A DNA stretch of 64,000 nt from Mangrovitalea sediminis (GTDB lineage: Bacteria; Pseudomonadota; Gammaproteobacteria; Pseudomonadales; Oleiphilaceae). The position numbers and the translations under genes are program-made. The stretch covers positions 525,360 through 589,359 of the forward strand of contig NZ_NTLB01000004.1 in NCBI RefSeq assembly GCF_002514725.1, in the 5' to 3' direction. Below the pieces are notes generated by a model. The model was given only the letters and a program-made list of their open reading frames with translations, did no database searches and was not told the origin of the DNA. Shown in pieces: positions 1 to 9,402 of the stretch. Each line of letters begins with the position of its first letter. Within the stretch, counting starts at the first letter, position 1.

Positions 1-639
1 GTCGATATCGAACTGGTACGCCTTTTCAGCCAAGCCGCCCATTGCCACATCGAATTTCTACAGATGCCCTGGAAACGCCAGCTAAACAGCCTCAAAGCGG
101 GCACCATCGACATCATGATAGGGGCTTCGATGACCGCCGAGCGCCAAAAGATCGCGCGCTTTTCCATTCCCTACCGCAAAGAAACCATGCGGCTATTCGT
201 CCGTCGTGACGAGCTTAAACGCTACGATTTCCGCACTTTCGATACCCTTCTGCACCAGCGATTCCAGCTCTGCGCAACGCGTGGCTATTTCTATGGCAGT
301 GCCTTCCAGGCCATTCTCGACAATCCGAAAGAGCGTCAGGACGTTACCCTTGTGACCAACTCCAGCCAAGGTTTCATGATGCTTCAGCTACATCGTGTGG
401 ACGGTGTGCTGGAGGACGCGTTGGTCGCCCACTTTCTGCTGCAGGAGCTGGCTTTTCGCGATGCGGTTGTCGCCAGCCCGTTACCGGTCAACGAAGATGA
501 TATTTACCTGATGTTCAGTCGGCAGAATGACAGCCAGCAGCTCGTCGACCGCTTCAATCAAGCCATCCAAACAGTACGAGACGAAGGGCGCTACGCCAGC
601 ATCCTGCGCCCCTATACCGGCAAGGGTGATCCCCAGTAA
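1..639 (+). CDS. Periplasmic solute-binding protein, family 3 (5' end cut by window edge)
   Basis: The reading frame is open from base 1, so the N-terminus, including any signal peptide, lies outside the window. The visible 212 residues carry the PWKR...L..G..D.M.G.S.T.ER motif followed by FS.PY, typical of the second half of lobe 1 in bacterial extracellular solute-binding proteins family 3 (amino-acid type). The rest resembles lobe 2, ending in a short helix ..VRDEGRYASIL. Such proteins bind small polar ligands in the periplasm, either for an ABC importer or as a sensor input. No permease or ATPase follows it, so it may be an orphan binding protein. The ligand cannot be told from the sequence. 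Confidence 0.8.
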   Translation, partial: VDIELVRLFSQAAHCHIEFLQMPWKRQLNSLKAGTIDIMIGASMTAERQKIARFSIPYRKETMRLFVRRDELKRYDFRTFDTLLHQRFQLCATRGYFYGSAFQAILDNPKERQDVTLVTNSSQGFMMLQLHRVDGVLEDALVAHFLLQELAFRDAVVASPLPVNEDDIYLMFSRQNDSQQLVDRFNQAIQTVRDEGRYASILRPYTGKGDPQ

Positions 640-657
640 CGCCCTGCTGGCGCCTCC

Positions 658-1254
658 TTACTTACCGCCTAACTTGGCGCGAATAAAGGCCGCCGCGTCT
701 TTCGACAACTGATCGATCTTTGCCTTGTCCTTGGGGTTGTCTTTGGGCACGCCATAAGTCACCCGATAGGGAAACCACTGCGCCTGCCCGTTATTCACCA
801 ACTCCAGCAGGGACACGATGACGTAACCATCGCCTAAATGACTGAAGTGCGCCTGGTAGCATACTTCTGTCGTCGCCTTTGGCTTCTCGGCCTTCACCCA
901 GTCCGCCTTGTCGCCACCGTCGAACCAGAAGCGGGACAACTCAGGCTCCTTTGTACAGGGTTTGATAGCGCTGACCTCGCCCGCCTTTTGAAAAAAGAAA
1001 CCAAACAGCAGTTGCATGGCTTGCTGATTCGCCTGCAGTTCAGCCTGGGCGTAGTGGGCCGGGTAATACAACACGTTCGACAACACCTGCGCCTGCGACT
1101 TGCCAAAGGCCATCATGACCTCCGTAGCCACCGCCCGGGCGGAACCCTGATCCGCATGAGCCTGGAGACTGGAAAGTGGAGCCAACGCCAGCGCCATCAT
1201 GATTTGCGCGATCCACAGCGGCATTTTTCGGCTAAACGGAAACAGTTTTTTCAT
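658..1254 (-). CDS. Secreted protein of unknown function
   Basis: The 198-residue product starts with MKKLFPF, then has a hydrophobic stretch (about residues 13-30) and an A-x-A type site near LQAHADQ, so it is probably exported. I chose the ATG at 1254 because GAAGG lies 8 bases upstream; the frame opens slightly earlier at a GTG. I do not recognise the mature part. It has two cysteines (in KPCTKEP and TEVCYQA) that could form a disulfide and a basic C-terminus. It converges on the solute-binding gene with an 18-base gap. No function is proposed. Confidence 0.65.
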   Translation of the reverse strand: MKKLFPFSRKMPLWIAQIMMALALAPLSSLQAHADQGSARAVATEVMMAFGKSQAQVLSNVLYYPAHYAQAELQANQQAMQLLFGFFFQKAGEVSAIKPCTKEPELSRFWFDGGDKADWVKAEKPKATTEVCYQAHFSHLGDGYVIVSLLELVNNGQAQWFPYRVTYGVPKDNPKDKAKIDQLSKDAAAFIRAKLGGK

Positions 1255-1319
1255 CAGAGGCACCTTCGAAAGACCTTGTCGTCATGCTCGGGGGGAGACC
1301 ACAGACTAAAGTACCTTCT

Positions 1320-1934
1320 CTACAGTGTCACCACCCGCACCGCCACCACAAACAGCACCAGGCCCGTCACCCTATCCACCCATTGGGCATGGGCCCGCAG
1401 CCAGGGTAAAACCGCAGAGTGCGACAGCACCAGCGCTACCAGCACATACCAGCCGGTATCGATCAACCAGGCTGTGGCTGCCATTATGGCTCGCGACGCC
1501 TCATTCTGGCCGGGACTGACAAACTGGGAAAACAACGCCAGGAAAAAGACGGCAACCTTGGGGTTCAGGCAGGCCGTCAGAAAACCATCCCGCGCCGCAT
1601 CAACCAGTGAAACTGCCGCAACATCAGTTCGCTCCGACAGAGGACCGGCGCCTGACGAACGCAACGACTTGAAGGCAATCCATGCCAGGTACAGGGCTCC
1701 CAGCCATGTGATGGCATGAAACAACCAGGGCACATGCAGGATCAACGCAGCGAGTCCCGCTACCACCAACAAGGCATAAAGACCGACACCCAGCCCGTGC
1801 ATAACGCCGGTCACAACACCGTGCAGACGGGAACCGTGCAGCGTGTGACGCAGCACCATGGCGAGGCTGGGCCCTGGCGACATGGCGCCGAGCACGCAAA
1901 TCGCAGCCACCGACAGCCAGGCGGACCACAGCAT
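1320..1934 (-). CDS. LysE/RhtB family amino-acid exporter
   Basis: This 204-residue membrane protein has about six hydrophobic segments. The N-terminal MSPGPSLAMVLRHTL is the LysE/RhtB signature (GPGP-like turn after helix 1), and PKVAVFFLALFSQFV is the conserved helix after the cytoplasmic loop. Family members export amino acids or related small molecules with the proton gradient; the substrate is not predictable here. Its ATG shares one base with the TGA of the upstream lipoprotein gene (TGATG at 1934), so the two are probably translated together. Confidence 0.85.
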   Translation of the reverse strand: MLWSAWLSVAAICVLGAMSPGPSLAMVLRHTLHGSRLHGVVTGVMHGLGVGLYALLVVAGLAALILHVPWLFHAITWLGALYLAWIAFKSLRSSGAGPLSERTDVAAVSLVDAARDGFLTACLNPKVAVFFLALFSQFVSPGQNEASRAIMAATAWLIDTGWYVLVALVLSHSAVLPWLRAHAQWVDRVTGLVLFVVAVRVVTL

Positions 1935-3115
1935 CAGCTGCCTCCGGACGCGTTGGCTGGAGAAGGCACCGTCTGCCAGTGCCGCCCGCCATCATGGGTC
2001 TCCAGCAACGTTTGCTGCGACAAGGCCCATCCGTGCCGGCGGTCGACAAATTGCAGCGACTGCCACGGCTCGATCAAATTCTCCGTCAGCGCCGTCCAAC
2101 GACCGCCCCCGTCTTGGGTGCCATAAAGCACACTGCCCCAACGCATCCAGCCGATCCGGGCATCGACAAAACTGATCACCGGCGTTCGATATCCGCTGCC
2201 GTCACGGCGTTTCAGTGGCAACTCCGGCTTCCAGGTACGGCCGCCATCGGCCGAATGGAAAATCACTGCCTGAGCGTGCTCGCCGCCCTTCTCATCCTGC
2301 CAACTGAAACTGGCGGCGATGACCGCATTGTTTTCATCCAGGAAAATGGGCGGAGAGACCTGCGAGAATGCCTCGCTTTCCTGGGGTGAGAGCGGCATCG
2401 ACTGGTCAACCCACTGGCGGCCGCCATCGCGACTGACCTGCAGGTAGAACTTCGGAATCACGCCGTACGCACCATTGAGCCAGGCGTGACCGGCATCCTT
2501 GAACGTTACCCCGGCGATGCAGCAGATATCGTTCAAGGGCCCAATCATCAGGGGCCCACGAAAATATCCAGGCCGCGTACCGGCGACGGCCGTCCAGTGC
2601 GCCCCGCCATCTGTTGTGGTCAACAAGGCAACGGCTTCATGGTTCATGCCGGAGTCCAGGCCAACCAGCAGGCTGCCATGACGGGCATCGGGGAACTGCA
2701 GGGAAATGGGGCCACCGCGCCGGGTCAGGGGGACCGACGTCCAGGAGTCGCCGGCATTCGTGGTACGGAACAGCCAGACGCCTTTGCCCGGCAGGGATGC
2801 AGCCACCCAGGCATGACGGGCGTCTAGGGCCGTACCCAGGATATAGCGCAGGGATTTCAGGGGTGCTGGCGTAAGATCCTGCCAATGACTGCCGCCATCC
2901 GAGGTGCGAAACACACCTCCCACAAAGAGCCAACCGTGCTGATCGTCCAGCAATCGCATACCGGCATACTGGCTTATCGGCCATTGGCCGCTCACTGAGG
3001 ATTCCTGCGCTGAAGAGGGTCCTGACGGCGAGCTGGCACAGGCACTTAGGAGCATCACCGACAGCAGGATGGTCCAGTTTTGCGGTCGCATCACACGCAA
3101 CAATATCAGCAACAT
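1934..3115 (-). CDS. Ycf48-like BNR/sortilin-type beta-propeller lipoprotein
   Basis: The 393-residue product opens with a lipoprotein signal, LLSACASS, with the lipidated Cys at about residue 26. It then has at least six repeats of the type D.R.GW....G...T.DGG..W, the BNR/Asp-box motif of a multi-bladed beta-propeller. Known relatives include the photosystem assembly factor Ycf48/HCF136, but in heterotrophs this family is an outer-membrane or periplasmic protein of unknown role. An alternative start is the ATG at 3091; neither has a strong ribosome site. It is upstream of and overlaps the LysE gene. Confidence 0.75.
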   Translation of the reverse strand: MLLILLRVMRPQNWTILLSVMLLSACASSPSGPSSAQESSVSGQWPISQYAGMRLLDDQHGWLFVGGVFRTSDGGSHWQDLTPAPLKSLRYILGTALDARHAWVAASLPGKGVWLFRTTNAGDSWTSVPLTRRGGPISLQFPDARHGSLLVGLDSGMNHEAVALLTTTDGGAHWTAVAGTRPGYFRGPLMIGPLNDICCIAGVTFKDAGHAWLNGAYGVIPKFYLQVSRDGGRQWVDQSMPLSPQESEAFSQVSPPIFLDENNAVIAASFSWQDEKGGEHAQAVIFHSADGGRTWKPELPLKRRDGSGYRTPVISFVDARIGWMRWGSVLYGTQDGGGRWTALTENLIEPWQSLQFVDRRHGWALSQQTLLETHDGGRHWQTVPSPANASGGS

Positions 3116-3344
3116 AGAGGAAACAATCCTGAAAACCGGGGTTACAGGTTCGAAGAACCGGCAGACAGGGACTTATAGCATAGCGTCATCGCCTTTTCAC
3201 GATCCTCGACATCGGTGCAAAGGTCAAACAGCGCTCCTTGAGAACCAAAACATTTCCACATAAGCAAATTCCTTGAAGCTATAAGCCCTTCAACGCGATA
3301 ATGCCGACAGCCAGCCGACCTCCAACCGTGAAACGCTGAAACAG

Positions 3345-4184
3345 ATGCTCACTGTTCTACCCCTATGCCTGATGGGCCTGCTTGTGGGATGCCTGGGTGC
3401 CCTGACCGGCATCGGCGGCGGCATCATCCTTGTCCCGTTGCTGACACTGCTGTGGCACGTGCCCCTGCATGCCGCAATGGGTGTGTCCCTGATAGCCGTG
3501 GTCGCCCAGTCGACCGGTGCTGCAGCCACTCCCGGCCGGGACACCCTGCGCAACGACCGTGTAGCCATTTTCCTGGAAACCGGGGCTGCCGTCGGCGCAG
3601 TGATTGGCGCAATTCTGACGGCTCATGCGCCCCTCCCACTGCTCTCTATTCTGTTTGGCCTGCTTCTGCTGTTCGCCAGTTACAGCGCCTTCCGAAAAAC
3701 CGGTCGCCCGGAAACCGATGCCGCCACACCCGACATCACCAACTGCGATGGCTGGGCTGGCCGCCTTCAGCTGCATGGCGAATGCCTGGACCGCGGCGAA
3801 CGCACCCGCTACCGTGCCCAGTCCGTCTGGTCTGGCTGGAGTACCATGACCGTAGCCGGCTTTCTGTCCGGATTACTCGGAGTTGGTGCAGGCGCGGTCA
3901 AGGTCATTGCCATGGATCAGATCATGAAGCTGCCCTATAAGGTGTCCACCGCCACCAGCAATATGATCGTAGGCCTGACCGCGGCGGCCGGTATCGGCAT
4001 CTACCTGAAGAACGGCTTCATCAACGCCACACTGGCAACACCCGTGGTGTTGGGCATGGTCGGCGGAGCCATGTTGGGAACGCGCATCATCACCCATGCG
4101 CCAGTAAAACCCTTGCGGGTACTGTTCAATGCTGTCGTGCTGAGTTTTGGCCTTCTCATGATCGCCAGAGGTGTCGGGTTATGA
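3345..4184 (+). CDS. Sulfite exporter TauE/SafE family protein (copy 1)
   Basis: This 279-residue protein has the two-fold repeated TauE/SafE architecture. Repeat 1 carries GCLGALTGIGGGIILVPLL (about residues 12-30) and repeat 2 carries AGFLSGLLGVGAGAVKV (about 168-184), each followed by hydrophobic helices. The family exports small sulfur-containing or organic anions. The loop between the halves (about 120-160) is hydrophilic. Its stop overlaps the start of the next gene by four bases (ATGA), so the two are one unit. The ribosome site before this ATG is weak, so the exact start is uncertain. Confidence 0.85.
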   Translation: MLTVLPLCLMGLLVGCLGALTGIGGGIILVPLLTLLWHVPLHAAMGVSLIAVVAQSTGAAATPGRDTLRNDRVAIFLETGAAVGAVIGAILTAHAPLPLLSILFGLLLLFASYSAFRKTGRPETDAATPDITNCDGWAGRLQLHGECLDRGERTRYRAQSVWSGWSTMTVAGFLSGLLGVGAGAVKVIAMDQIMKLPYKVSTATSNMIVGLTAAAGIGIYLKNGFINATLATPVVLGMVGGAMLGTRIITHAPVKPLRVLFNAVVLSFGLLMIARGVGL

Positions 4185-4534
4185 GCATACAGACCGACCT
4201 GGCAACGGGAAGCAACCGCCTTCTGCAATGGCTGCTTCTTGTCTCCTTGAGCATGCTGGTCGCAGGCGGCATCCTGTTTCTTGCCCATCACGGTATGACC
4301 TGGCCTGCACCGCACGCCGCCAATCACGGAGACGCCGCCTTGCGCAGCATCCCTTACGCCCTGCATCCAGGGTCGGGACGTTTCTGGATGGAGCTGGGCC
4401 TGGCCCTGTTGCTTTGGTCGCCGGCGCTGCGCCTTTGCGGCCTGTTATGGCACTTCATTCGTATCGGCGACTGGCTGTACCTGTCCATGACCGCACTGCT
4501 TCTGGCACTGATTGTTCACAGCCTGCTGCCTTGA
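4181..4534 (+). CDS. DUF1634 family small membrane protein
   Basis: This 117-residue protein has three predicted membrane helices (about residues 15-38, 66-85 and 94-115). The pattern NRLLQWLL.VS..MLVAGG at the start and W.L.MTALLLALIVHSLL at the end fits DUF1634. This family is known mostly as the partner encoded next to TauE/SafE permeases, and here it overlaps the TauE stop by ATGA. Its role is undetermined; a subunit or stabiliser of the exporter is the natural inference. Confidence 0.75.
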   Translation: MSIQTDLATGSNRLLQWLLLVSLSMLVAGGILFLAHHGMTWPAPHAANHGDAALRSIPYALHPGSGRFWMELGLALLLWSPALRLCGLLWHFIRIGDWLYLSMTALLLALIVHSLLP

Positions 4535-4607
4535 ATTCCTCGGGCGCCGATGAAATTACGTATGAAACCACCACCTTTTGCCGGTATCCTCGCGAGCCCC
4601 ATCGGCG

Positions 4608-4613
4608 TATAAT
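4608..4613 (+). promoter_or_regulatory. Candidate -10 element for the DEAD-box helicase gene
   Basis: A perfect TATAAT lies 57 bases before the helicase ATG. No good -35 hexamer is found 16-18 bases upstream; TTGCCG at 4578 is too far (24 bases). The assignment rests on the -10 alone. Confidence 0.4.
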
Positions 4614-4669
4614 CGTTTCTTCATAACGTTGGTCCGCCAGCGTTTCATCCCCCGTATTCCGAGTTTTTC

Positions 4670-6175
4670 ATGCAAACACCGTCTTTCTCCGACCTGGGCT
4701 TGGCCCCGGCCGTGCTTCGTGCCATTGCCGACGTCGGTTACGAAACACCCTCGCCTATCCAGGCACAAAGTATTCCGGTCCTGATGCAGGGCCGTAACCT
4801 GCTGGGTACCGCTCAGACCGGCACCGGCAAAACCGCTGCGTTCGCCCTTCCGTTACTGAGCCGGCTGGACCTGTCCGCCGTCAACCCGCAAATTCTGGTA
4901 CTGACGCCGACCCGTGAACTGGCTATTCAGGTCGCTGAAGCCTTTTCCACCTACGCAGCTCAACTGAAGGGATTCCATATACTGCCCGTATACGGCGGCC
5001 AGGAATTCCGGGGGCAGTTGAAAGCCCTGCGTCGTGGCGTTCACGTGATCGTCGGCACTCCCGGGCGTATTCTCGACCACCTGCGTCGCGGCACTTTGGT
5101 GCTGGGAGAATTACGTGCACTGGTGCTAGACGAAGCGGATGAAATGCTCCGCATGGGCTTTATCGACGACGTCGAAACCATCCTGGCCGAGACACCCTCC
5201 GACTGCCAGCGAGCCCTGTTTTCGGCCACCATGCCGCCGCCCATCCGTAAAGTGGCGGAGAAATACATTCCGGCTGCCGAAGAAATTCGCGTTTCCAGTC
5301 CGACCTCGACAGTCGAAAGCATTCAGCAGTTCTCCCTGCGCGTATTCGCCGAGCGAAAGATGGAGGTGCTGACCCGGATTCTTGAAGTCGAGGATTTCGA
5401 CGCCGCCATCATTTTTGTCCGCACCAAGGCGGAAACCACCGAGGTCGCCGAGAAGCTGGCTGCCCGTGGGCATGCCGTCGCTCCGCTGAACGGTGACCTG
5501 AACCAGCGTCAGCGCGAACAGACCATCGAAGCGCTGAAAAATGGCCAGCGCGACATCGTCGTTGCCACTGACGTCGCCGCCCGGGGCCTCGATGTGCCCC
5601 GAATCACGCACGTCATCAACTACGACATGCCCTACGACGCCGAGGCCTATATTCACCGTATCGGCCGTACGGGCCGGGCCGGTCGCGAAGGGCGCGCCAT
5701 TGCACTGGTAACGCCGCGTGAAAGCAACTGGCTGCGCACCATCGAACGCACAACGCGCAGCACCATGAAGCCCTATGAGTTGCCGTCGCCGGATGATCTG
5801 CAGCAATTGCGCCTACAGCAGTTCGAGGCCCAGCTGCTCAATCTGACCAATGACGGCGATCTGACCGAGGTCCAGGCACTGCTCAGCACGATTGCCGAGC
5901 GTCAGAAACTGGATATTTCACTGATTGCCGCGGCGCTCGGGCGATGGCTGGAAACTGCCCAGCCCGGCATACTGCCGCTGAAACCGCCGGCGCATGTGCC
6001 TCAACCCAGCGCCGAACCGCGCCGCCCACGAGGAGCCCAGCCACGGGATGGCAATCGCCCCCCTCGCCGCCGTGACGGGAAGCCGGGCTATGCAGGAAAA
6101 GGTCGCAAGGACGGCGGCAAGCCGCCCTTCAAGGCGGGCCGCAAAGAATACGCGGCCAAGAAACCACAGTCCTGA
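4670..6175 (+). CDS. deaD: DEAD-box RNA helicase, DeaD/CsdA-type with short C-terminus
   Basis: The core is complete: Q motif (F.DLGL...GYETPSPIQ, residues 6-31), Walker A AQTGTGKT (about 48-55), PTRELA, DEAD within VLDEADEML (about 151-159), SAT in LFSATMP, and HRIGRTGR (about 327-334). After the helicase core, residues 370-440 resemble the helical region that follows the core in CsdA. The protein then ends in a Pro/Arg/Lys-rich tail of about 65 residues instead of the RNA-binding domain seen in E. coli DeaD (501 against about 629 residues). Expected roles are RNA unwinding in ribosome assembly and cold adaptation. A strong terminator follows. Confidence 0.85.
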   Translation: MQTPSFSDLGLAPAVLRAIADVGYETPSPIQAQSIPVLMQGRNLLGTAQTGTGKTAAFALPLLSRLDLSAVNPQILVLTPTRELAIQVAEAFSTYAAQLKGFHILPVYGGQEFRGQLKALRRGVHVIVGTPGRILDHLRRGTLVLGELRALVLDEADEMLRMGFIDDVETILAETPSDCQRALFSATMPPPIRKVAEKYIPAAEEIRVSSPTSTVESIQQFSLRVFAERKMEVLTRILEVEDFDAAIIFVRTKAETTEVAEKLAARGHAVAPLNGDLNQRQREQTIEALKNGQRDIVVATDVAARGLDVPRITHVINYDMPYDAEAYIHRIGRTGRAGREGRAIALVTPRESNWLRTIERTTRSTMKPYELPSPDDLQQLRLQQFEAQLLNLTNDGDLTEVQALLSTIAERQKLDISLIAAALGRWLETAQPGILPLKPPAHVPQPSAEPRRPRGAQPRDGNRPPRRRDGKPGYAGKGRKDGGKPPFKAGRKEYAAKKPQS

Positions 6176-6180
6176 AAAGC

Positions 6181-6210
6181 AAAAAGGCTGCCCTCGGGCA
6201 GCCTTTTTTT
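6181..6210. terminator. Bidirectional terminator between deaD and folA
   Basis: The 8-base arms GGCTGCCC (6186-6193) and GGGCAGCC (6196-6203) are complementary, most likely folding as a 7-bp stem with a four-base loop. They are flanked by five A on the left and seven T on the right. The same hairpin therefore has a U-tract on both strands and serves two convergent genes. Confidence 0.9.
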
Positions 6211-6223
6211 GACGCTAGAACGA

Positions 6224-6739
6224 TCAATGGGATCTGCGGCGATCGTAAACCACGAAGCTGTAAGAATAGGGATTCTGCTCCGAAGCACCATGTTCCTGAG
6301 CGGCAACCTCTTCCCACTCATCCCAGTTCACTTCCGGAAAATACACGTCTCCCTCGACATCCGCATGCACCTGAGTGATGTATAGGCGGTCCATCAACGG
6401 CAGCGCTTCCTTGTATAGCTGACCACCTCCGATCACGACCATCTCATCCACACCATCCAGCTCAGCCTGGGCTTGGGCACGGCGAAACGCCTCGTCCAGA
6501 TTGCCCGCCCGAGCCGCTCCCGCAGGACAAGCCCAGTCAGGATCGCTGGTCACAACAATATTCAGTCGCCCCGGCAGGGGCCGGCCGATTGACTCGAAGG
6601 TGCGCCGGCCCATGATTATCGGCTTCTGCATCGTCACTTCCTTGAAATACCGCAAATCCTCCGGCAAATACCAAGGCAGCTTGTTATTGCGTCCGATGAC
6701 ACGATTACGCGACATCGCAACAATCAGAGTTTTTCTCAT
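6224..6739 (-). CDS. folA: Dihydrofolate reductase
   Basis: The 171-residue enzyme reduces dihydrofolate to tetrahydrofolate with NADPH. Visible landmarks are AMSRNRVIGRNNKLPW at residues 8-23, the active-site acid in LPEDL (Asp28), the cofactor-binding GRRTFESIGRPLPGR and the IGGGQLY segment near residue 103. It lies directly downstream of thyA with a 21-base gap. That makes sense because ThyA produces the dihydrofolate that FolA recycles. The length is normal for the family. Confidence 0.97.
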   Translation of the reverse strand: MRKTLIVAMSRNRVIGRNNKLPWYLPEDLRYFKEVTMQKPIIMGRRTFESIGRPLPGRLNIVVTSDPDWACPAGAARAGNLDEAFRRAQAQAELDGVDEMVVIGGGQLYKEALPLMDRLYITQVHADVEGDVYFPEVNWDEWEEVAAQEHGASEQNPYSYSFVVYDRRRSH

Positions 6740-6760
6740 ATCAGGATGATCCTGTACTTC

Positions 6761-7600
6761 TCAGACAGCGATGGGAGCCTTGATCGCCGGCCAGGGGTCG
6801 TAATCCACGAATTCGAAATCCTCGAGTTCGTACTCGAACAGTGAGGCCGGCTTCCGGCGGATCACCAGCTTGGGCAAAGCCCTGGGGCTGCGACGCAACT
6901 GCTCGTAGACAATTTCTTCAGTGATGTGGTTTTGATAGAGGTGACAATCCCCGAAGGTATGCACGAACTCTCCGACGTCCAAATCACACTGTTGCGCGAT
7001 CATGTGCGTCAACAGGCTGTAGGACGCAATATTGAACGGCACGCCAAGAAACAGGTCCGCACTCCGCTGGTAAAGCTGGCAGGACAAGCGGCCATCGGCG
7101 ACATAGAACTGGAACAGACAGTGGCAGGGCGCCAGCGCCATACGACCGTTTTCCGCATTTTCCTGTGGCCCTACAGACTCGTCAGGGAGATCTGCCGGGT
7201 TCCAGGCGGAGACGATAAGGCGCCGGGAATTCGGTTTGCGGCGTATCTGATCGACCACCTCAGCAATCTGATCGATGACACGACCATCCGGACATTGCCA
7301 GCTACGCCACTGCTTGCCGTAGATCGGCCCCAGCTCGCCATTGTCCAGGGCCCACTCGTCCCAGATGGAGACCTTACGCTCGTTCAACCAGCGGTTATCC
7401 GTCGAACCCTGCAGAAACCACAGCAATTCGACGATCACGCTGCGCAGGTGCACCTTCTTGGTGGTAACCAGAGGGAAGCCCTGTGACAGGTCGAAACGTA
7501 GTTGACGCCCAAAGACAGAGCGGGTTCCAACGCCCGTACGATCACCGCGGTCGGTCCCTGTCTCCAGGATATCGGTCATCAGGTCCAAATACGCCTGCAT
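6761..7600 (-). CDS. thyA: Thymidylate synthase
   Basis: This 279-residue enzyme methylates dUMP to dTMP with methylenetetrahydrofolate. The catalytic cysteine sits in [12 protein letters not shown] (about residue 161), followed by [20 protein letters not shown], the dUMP-binding signature. [11 protein letters not shown] near the N-terminus is the phosphate-binding arginine loop. It is slightly longer than the E. coli enzyme (264) because of an insert just before the active site (about residues 143-156). It lies in the order lgt-thyA-folA, 5 bases after lgt. Confidence 0.97.
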   Translation of the reverse strand: MQAYLDLMTDILETGTDRGDRTGVGTRSVFGRQLRFDLSQGFPLVTTKKVHLRSVIVELLWFLQGSTDNRWLNERKVSIWDEWALDNGELGPIYGKQWRSWQCPDGRVIDQIAEVVDQIRRKPNSRRLIVSAWNPADLPDESVGPQENAENGRMALAPCHCLFQFYVADGRLSCQLYQRSADLFLGVPFNIASYSLLTHMIAQQCDLDVGEFVHTFGDCHLYQNHITEEIVYEQLRRSPRALPKLVIRRKPASLFEYELEDFEFVDYDPWPAIKAPIAV

Positions 7601-7605
7601 GTTTT

Positions 7606-8421
7606 TCAGGTCCCCTCATCGACGGCGCGGGTCACTCTGGCCTGACGCCGATAGGCCCAAACCAGCAAGATGATACCCACAAGGATCATCGGCAACGACA
7701 GCAACTGCCCCATGGTCATCCAATGAAAGGCGATAAACCCCAACTGGCGGTCCGGTTGACGGACAAACTCGACCAGGAAGCGGAAAATACCGTAGAGCAG
7801 CAGGAATAATCCCGACGGAGCCATTCTAGGCCGCTCCTTACGCGTATACAGCCACAATACCGTGAACAGAACGATCCCTTCCAGCCCAAATTCATAAAGC
7901 TGCGAGGGGTGACGCGGAAGGTTGTCGGGTGCTCGCGGGAACACCATGCCCCAAGGCAGATCCGTTGGCCGGCCCCAAAGCTCGCCATTGATGAAGTTAC
8001 CCAGGCGACCCGCCGCCAAGCCGACGGGAACCAGCGGCGCCACAAAATCGGCCAACTGGAAGAAGGTCGAATTCACCTTGCGCGCAAAAAGCAACATGGC
8101 GAGCATGACCCCGATCAGCCCGCCATGGAACGACATGCCGCCGGTCCATACTTCAAACAGCCAAAGCGGATGTGCCAGGAAGTAGTCGAAGTTGTAAAAC
8201 AGGACATATCCCAGACGACCGCCCAGGATCACGCCGATAGCGATGTAGAACAACAGGTCGCCCATCTGTTCTTCGTTAATCGGCGACCAGGGTTTACGGG
8301 TGCGCATACGGCCCAACCACCAGCCGCACACAAAGCCCACCAGATACATCAGGCCATACCAGTGAATTTTCAGGGGGCCCAGTTTCAGGGCTATCGGATT
8401 GAAGTCTGGATACTTCAGCAT
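7606..8421 (-). CDS. lgt: Prolipoprotein diacylglyceryl transferase
   Basis: Lgt transfers a diacylglyceryl group to the lipobox cysteine of prolipoproteins in the inner membrane. The protein has about seven hydrophobic segments. The signature [17 protein letters not shown] lies near residues 135-151, and [11 protein letters not shown] holds the conserved HGG. I placed the start at the ATG at 8421 ([16 protein letters not shown], 271 residues) because GAGG is 6 bases upstream and this matches known N-termini. The longer frame starting at 8451 would run into the next gene. Confidence 0.95.
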   Translation of the reverse strand: MLKYPDFNPIALKLGPLKIHWYGLMYLVGFVCGWWLGRMRTRKPWSPINEEQMGDLLFYIAIGVILGGRLGYVLFYNFDYFLAHPLWLFEVWTGGMSFHGGLIGVMLAMLLFARKVNSTFFQLADFVAPLVPVGLAAGRLGNFINGELWGRPTDLPWGMVFPRAPDNLPRHPSQLYEFGLEGIVLFTVLWLYTRKERPRMAPSGLFLLLYGIFRFLVEFVRQPDRQLGFIAFHWMTMGQLLSLPMILVGIILLVWAYRRQARVTRAVDEGT

Positions 8422-8443
8422 GTCGGCCTCGCCAGTCGAACCA

Positions 8444-9241
8444 TTATGCAATCAGAAAATGCGACCCCACGACCAGCAACAGCAAAGCAAAAGTCCGCTT
8501 CAGCCAGACATGAGACAGCTTGTGGGCCAGGATGGCTCCTACCCGCGCAAACGGAACACTCGTCAGGACGATTCCGATCAGCGCCGGCAGGTAGATAAAC
8601 CCGGCGGAATAGGGCGGCAAATGCGGTTCGCCCCAACCGGTATAGACATTGGCTACCGCCCCGGCCACCGCTATGGGCAAGCCACAGGCAGCGGAAGTAC
8701 CGACGGCCGCCTGCATGCGCACGTTGCACCAGCTCAGGAAGGGCACCGTCAAGGTCCCCCCTCCAATACCGAAAATCGCCGAAGCCCAGCCGATAAAGCC
8801 GCCGGCTGATCCCAACCCCACAGCTCCCGGCACATCGCGGGATGCCTTGGGTTTGACATCCCAGACCATGCGCACGGCCATCAGCAAGGCAAAGACACCG
8901 ATGATTTTCTGCAACATGGGCCCGCTGAGAAGCGCCGCAGTCTGAGCCCCCAATGCCGCACCGATCACGATTCCGACCGCCATCGGCCGAAAAATATCCC
9001 AACGCACGCCACCTTTCTGATGATGCGTGCGAATCGAGCTCAGTGAGGTAAAGGCGATCGTCGCCAGGGAGGTCCCCACAGCGAGATGAGTCATGGCATC
9101 AGTGCCAACGCCCTGCAGGTGAAAACTGAGAATAAGCGCTGGGACAATGATCAGGCCGCCGCCAATACCGAACAAGCCGGCCAGAGTACCGGCAAACGCG
9201 CCCACGAGAAGGTAAATTACCAGCGATGTCAGTATGGTCAT
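8444..9241 (-). CDS. Sulfite exporter TauE/SafE family protein (copy 2)
   Basis: The product has about eight hydrophobic segments and the two repeats of the family: [19 protein letters not shown] near the start and [19 protein letters not shown] in the middle. It is clearly distinct from the copy at 3345. The start is uncertain. I prefer the ATG at 9241 ([12 protein letters not shown], 265 residues), because the longer frame to 9304 crosses a TATGAT that looks like a -10 element. A TauE-type gene just upstream of lgt is also the arrangement I recall in Pseudomonas. The substrate is unknown. Confidence 0.83.
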   Translation of the reverse strand: MTILTSLVIYLLVGAFAGTLAGLFGIGGGLIIVPALILSFHLQGVGTDAMTHLAVGTSLATIAFTSLSSIRTHHQKGGVRWDIFRPMAVGIVIGAALGAQTAALLSGPMLQKIIGVFALLMAVRMVWDVKPKASRDVPGAVGLGSAGGFIGWASAIFGIGGGTLTVPFLSWCNVRMQAAVGTSAACGLPIAVAGAVANVYTGWGEPHLPPYSAGFIYLPALIGIVLTSVPFARVGAILAHKLSHVWLKRTFALLLLVVGSHFLIA

Positions 9242-9402
9242 AGCGCTAGCAGGTTCCGGAAAACTTGGGGGTGGTATCATACACAACCCGGCGACCACCT
9301 GCATAAAAGGATGCAGGTAAGGAAAGCCCGTTGCGCAGGACGCCAGAAGCCGACGAGCGATCCTTGCAGGCCGTCGGAAATCGTCTGATGTGGAGTTTTA
9401 CC

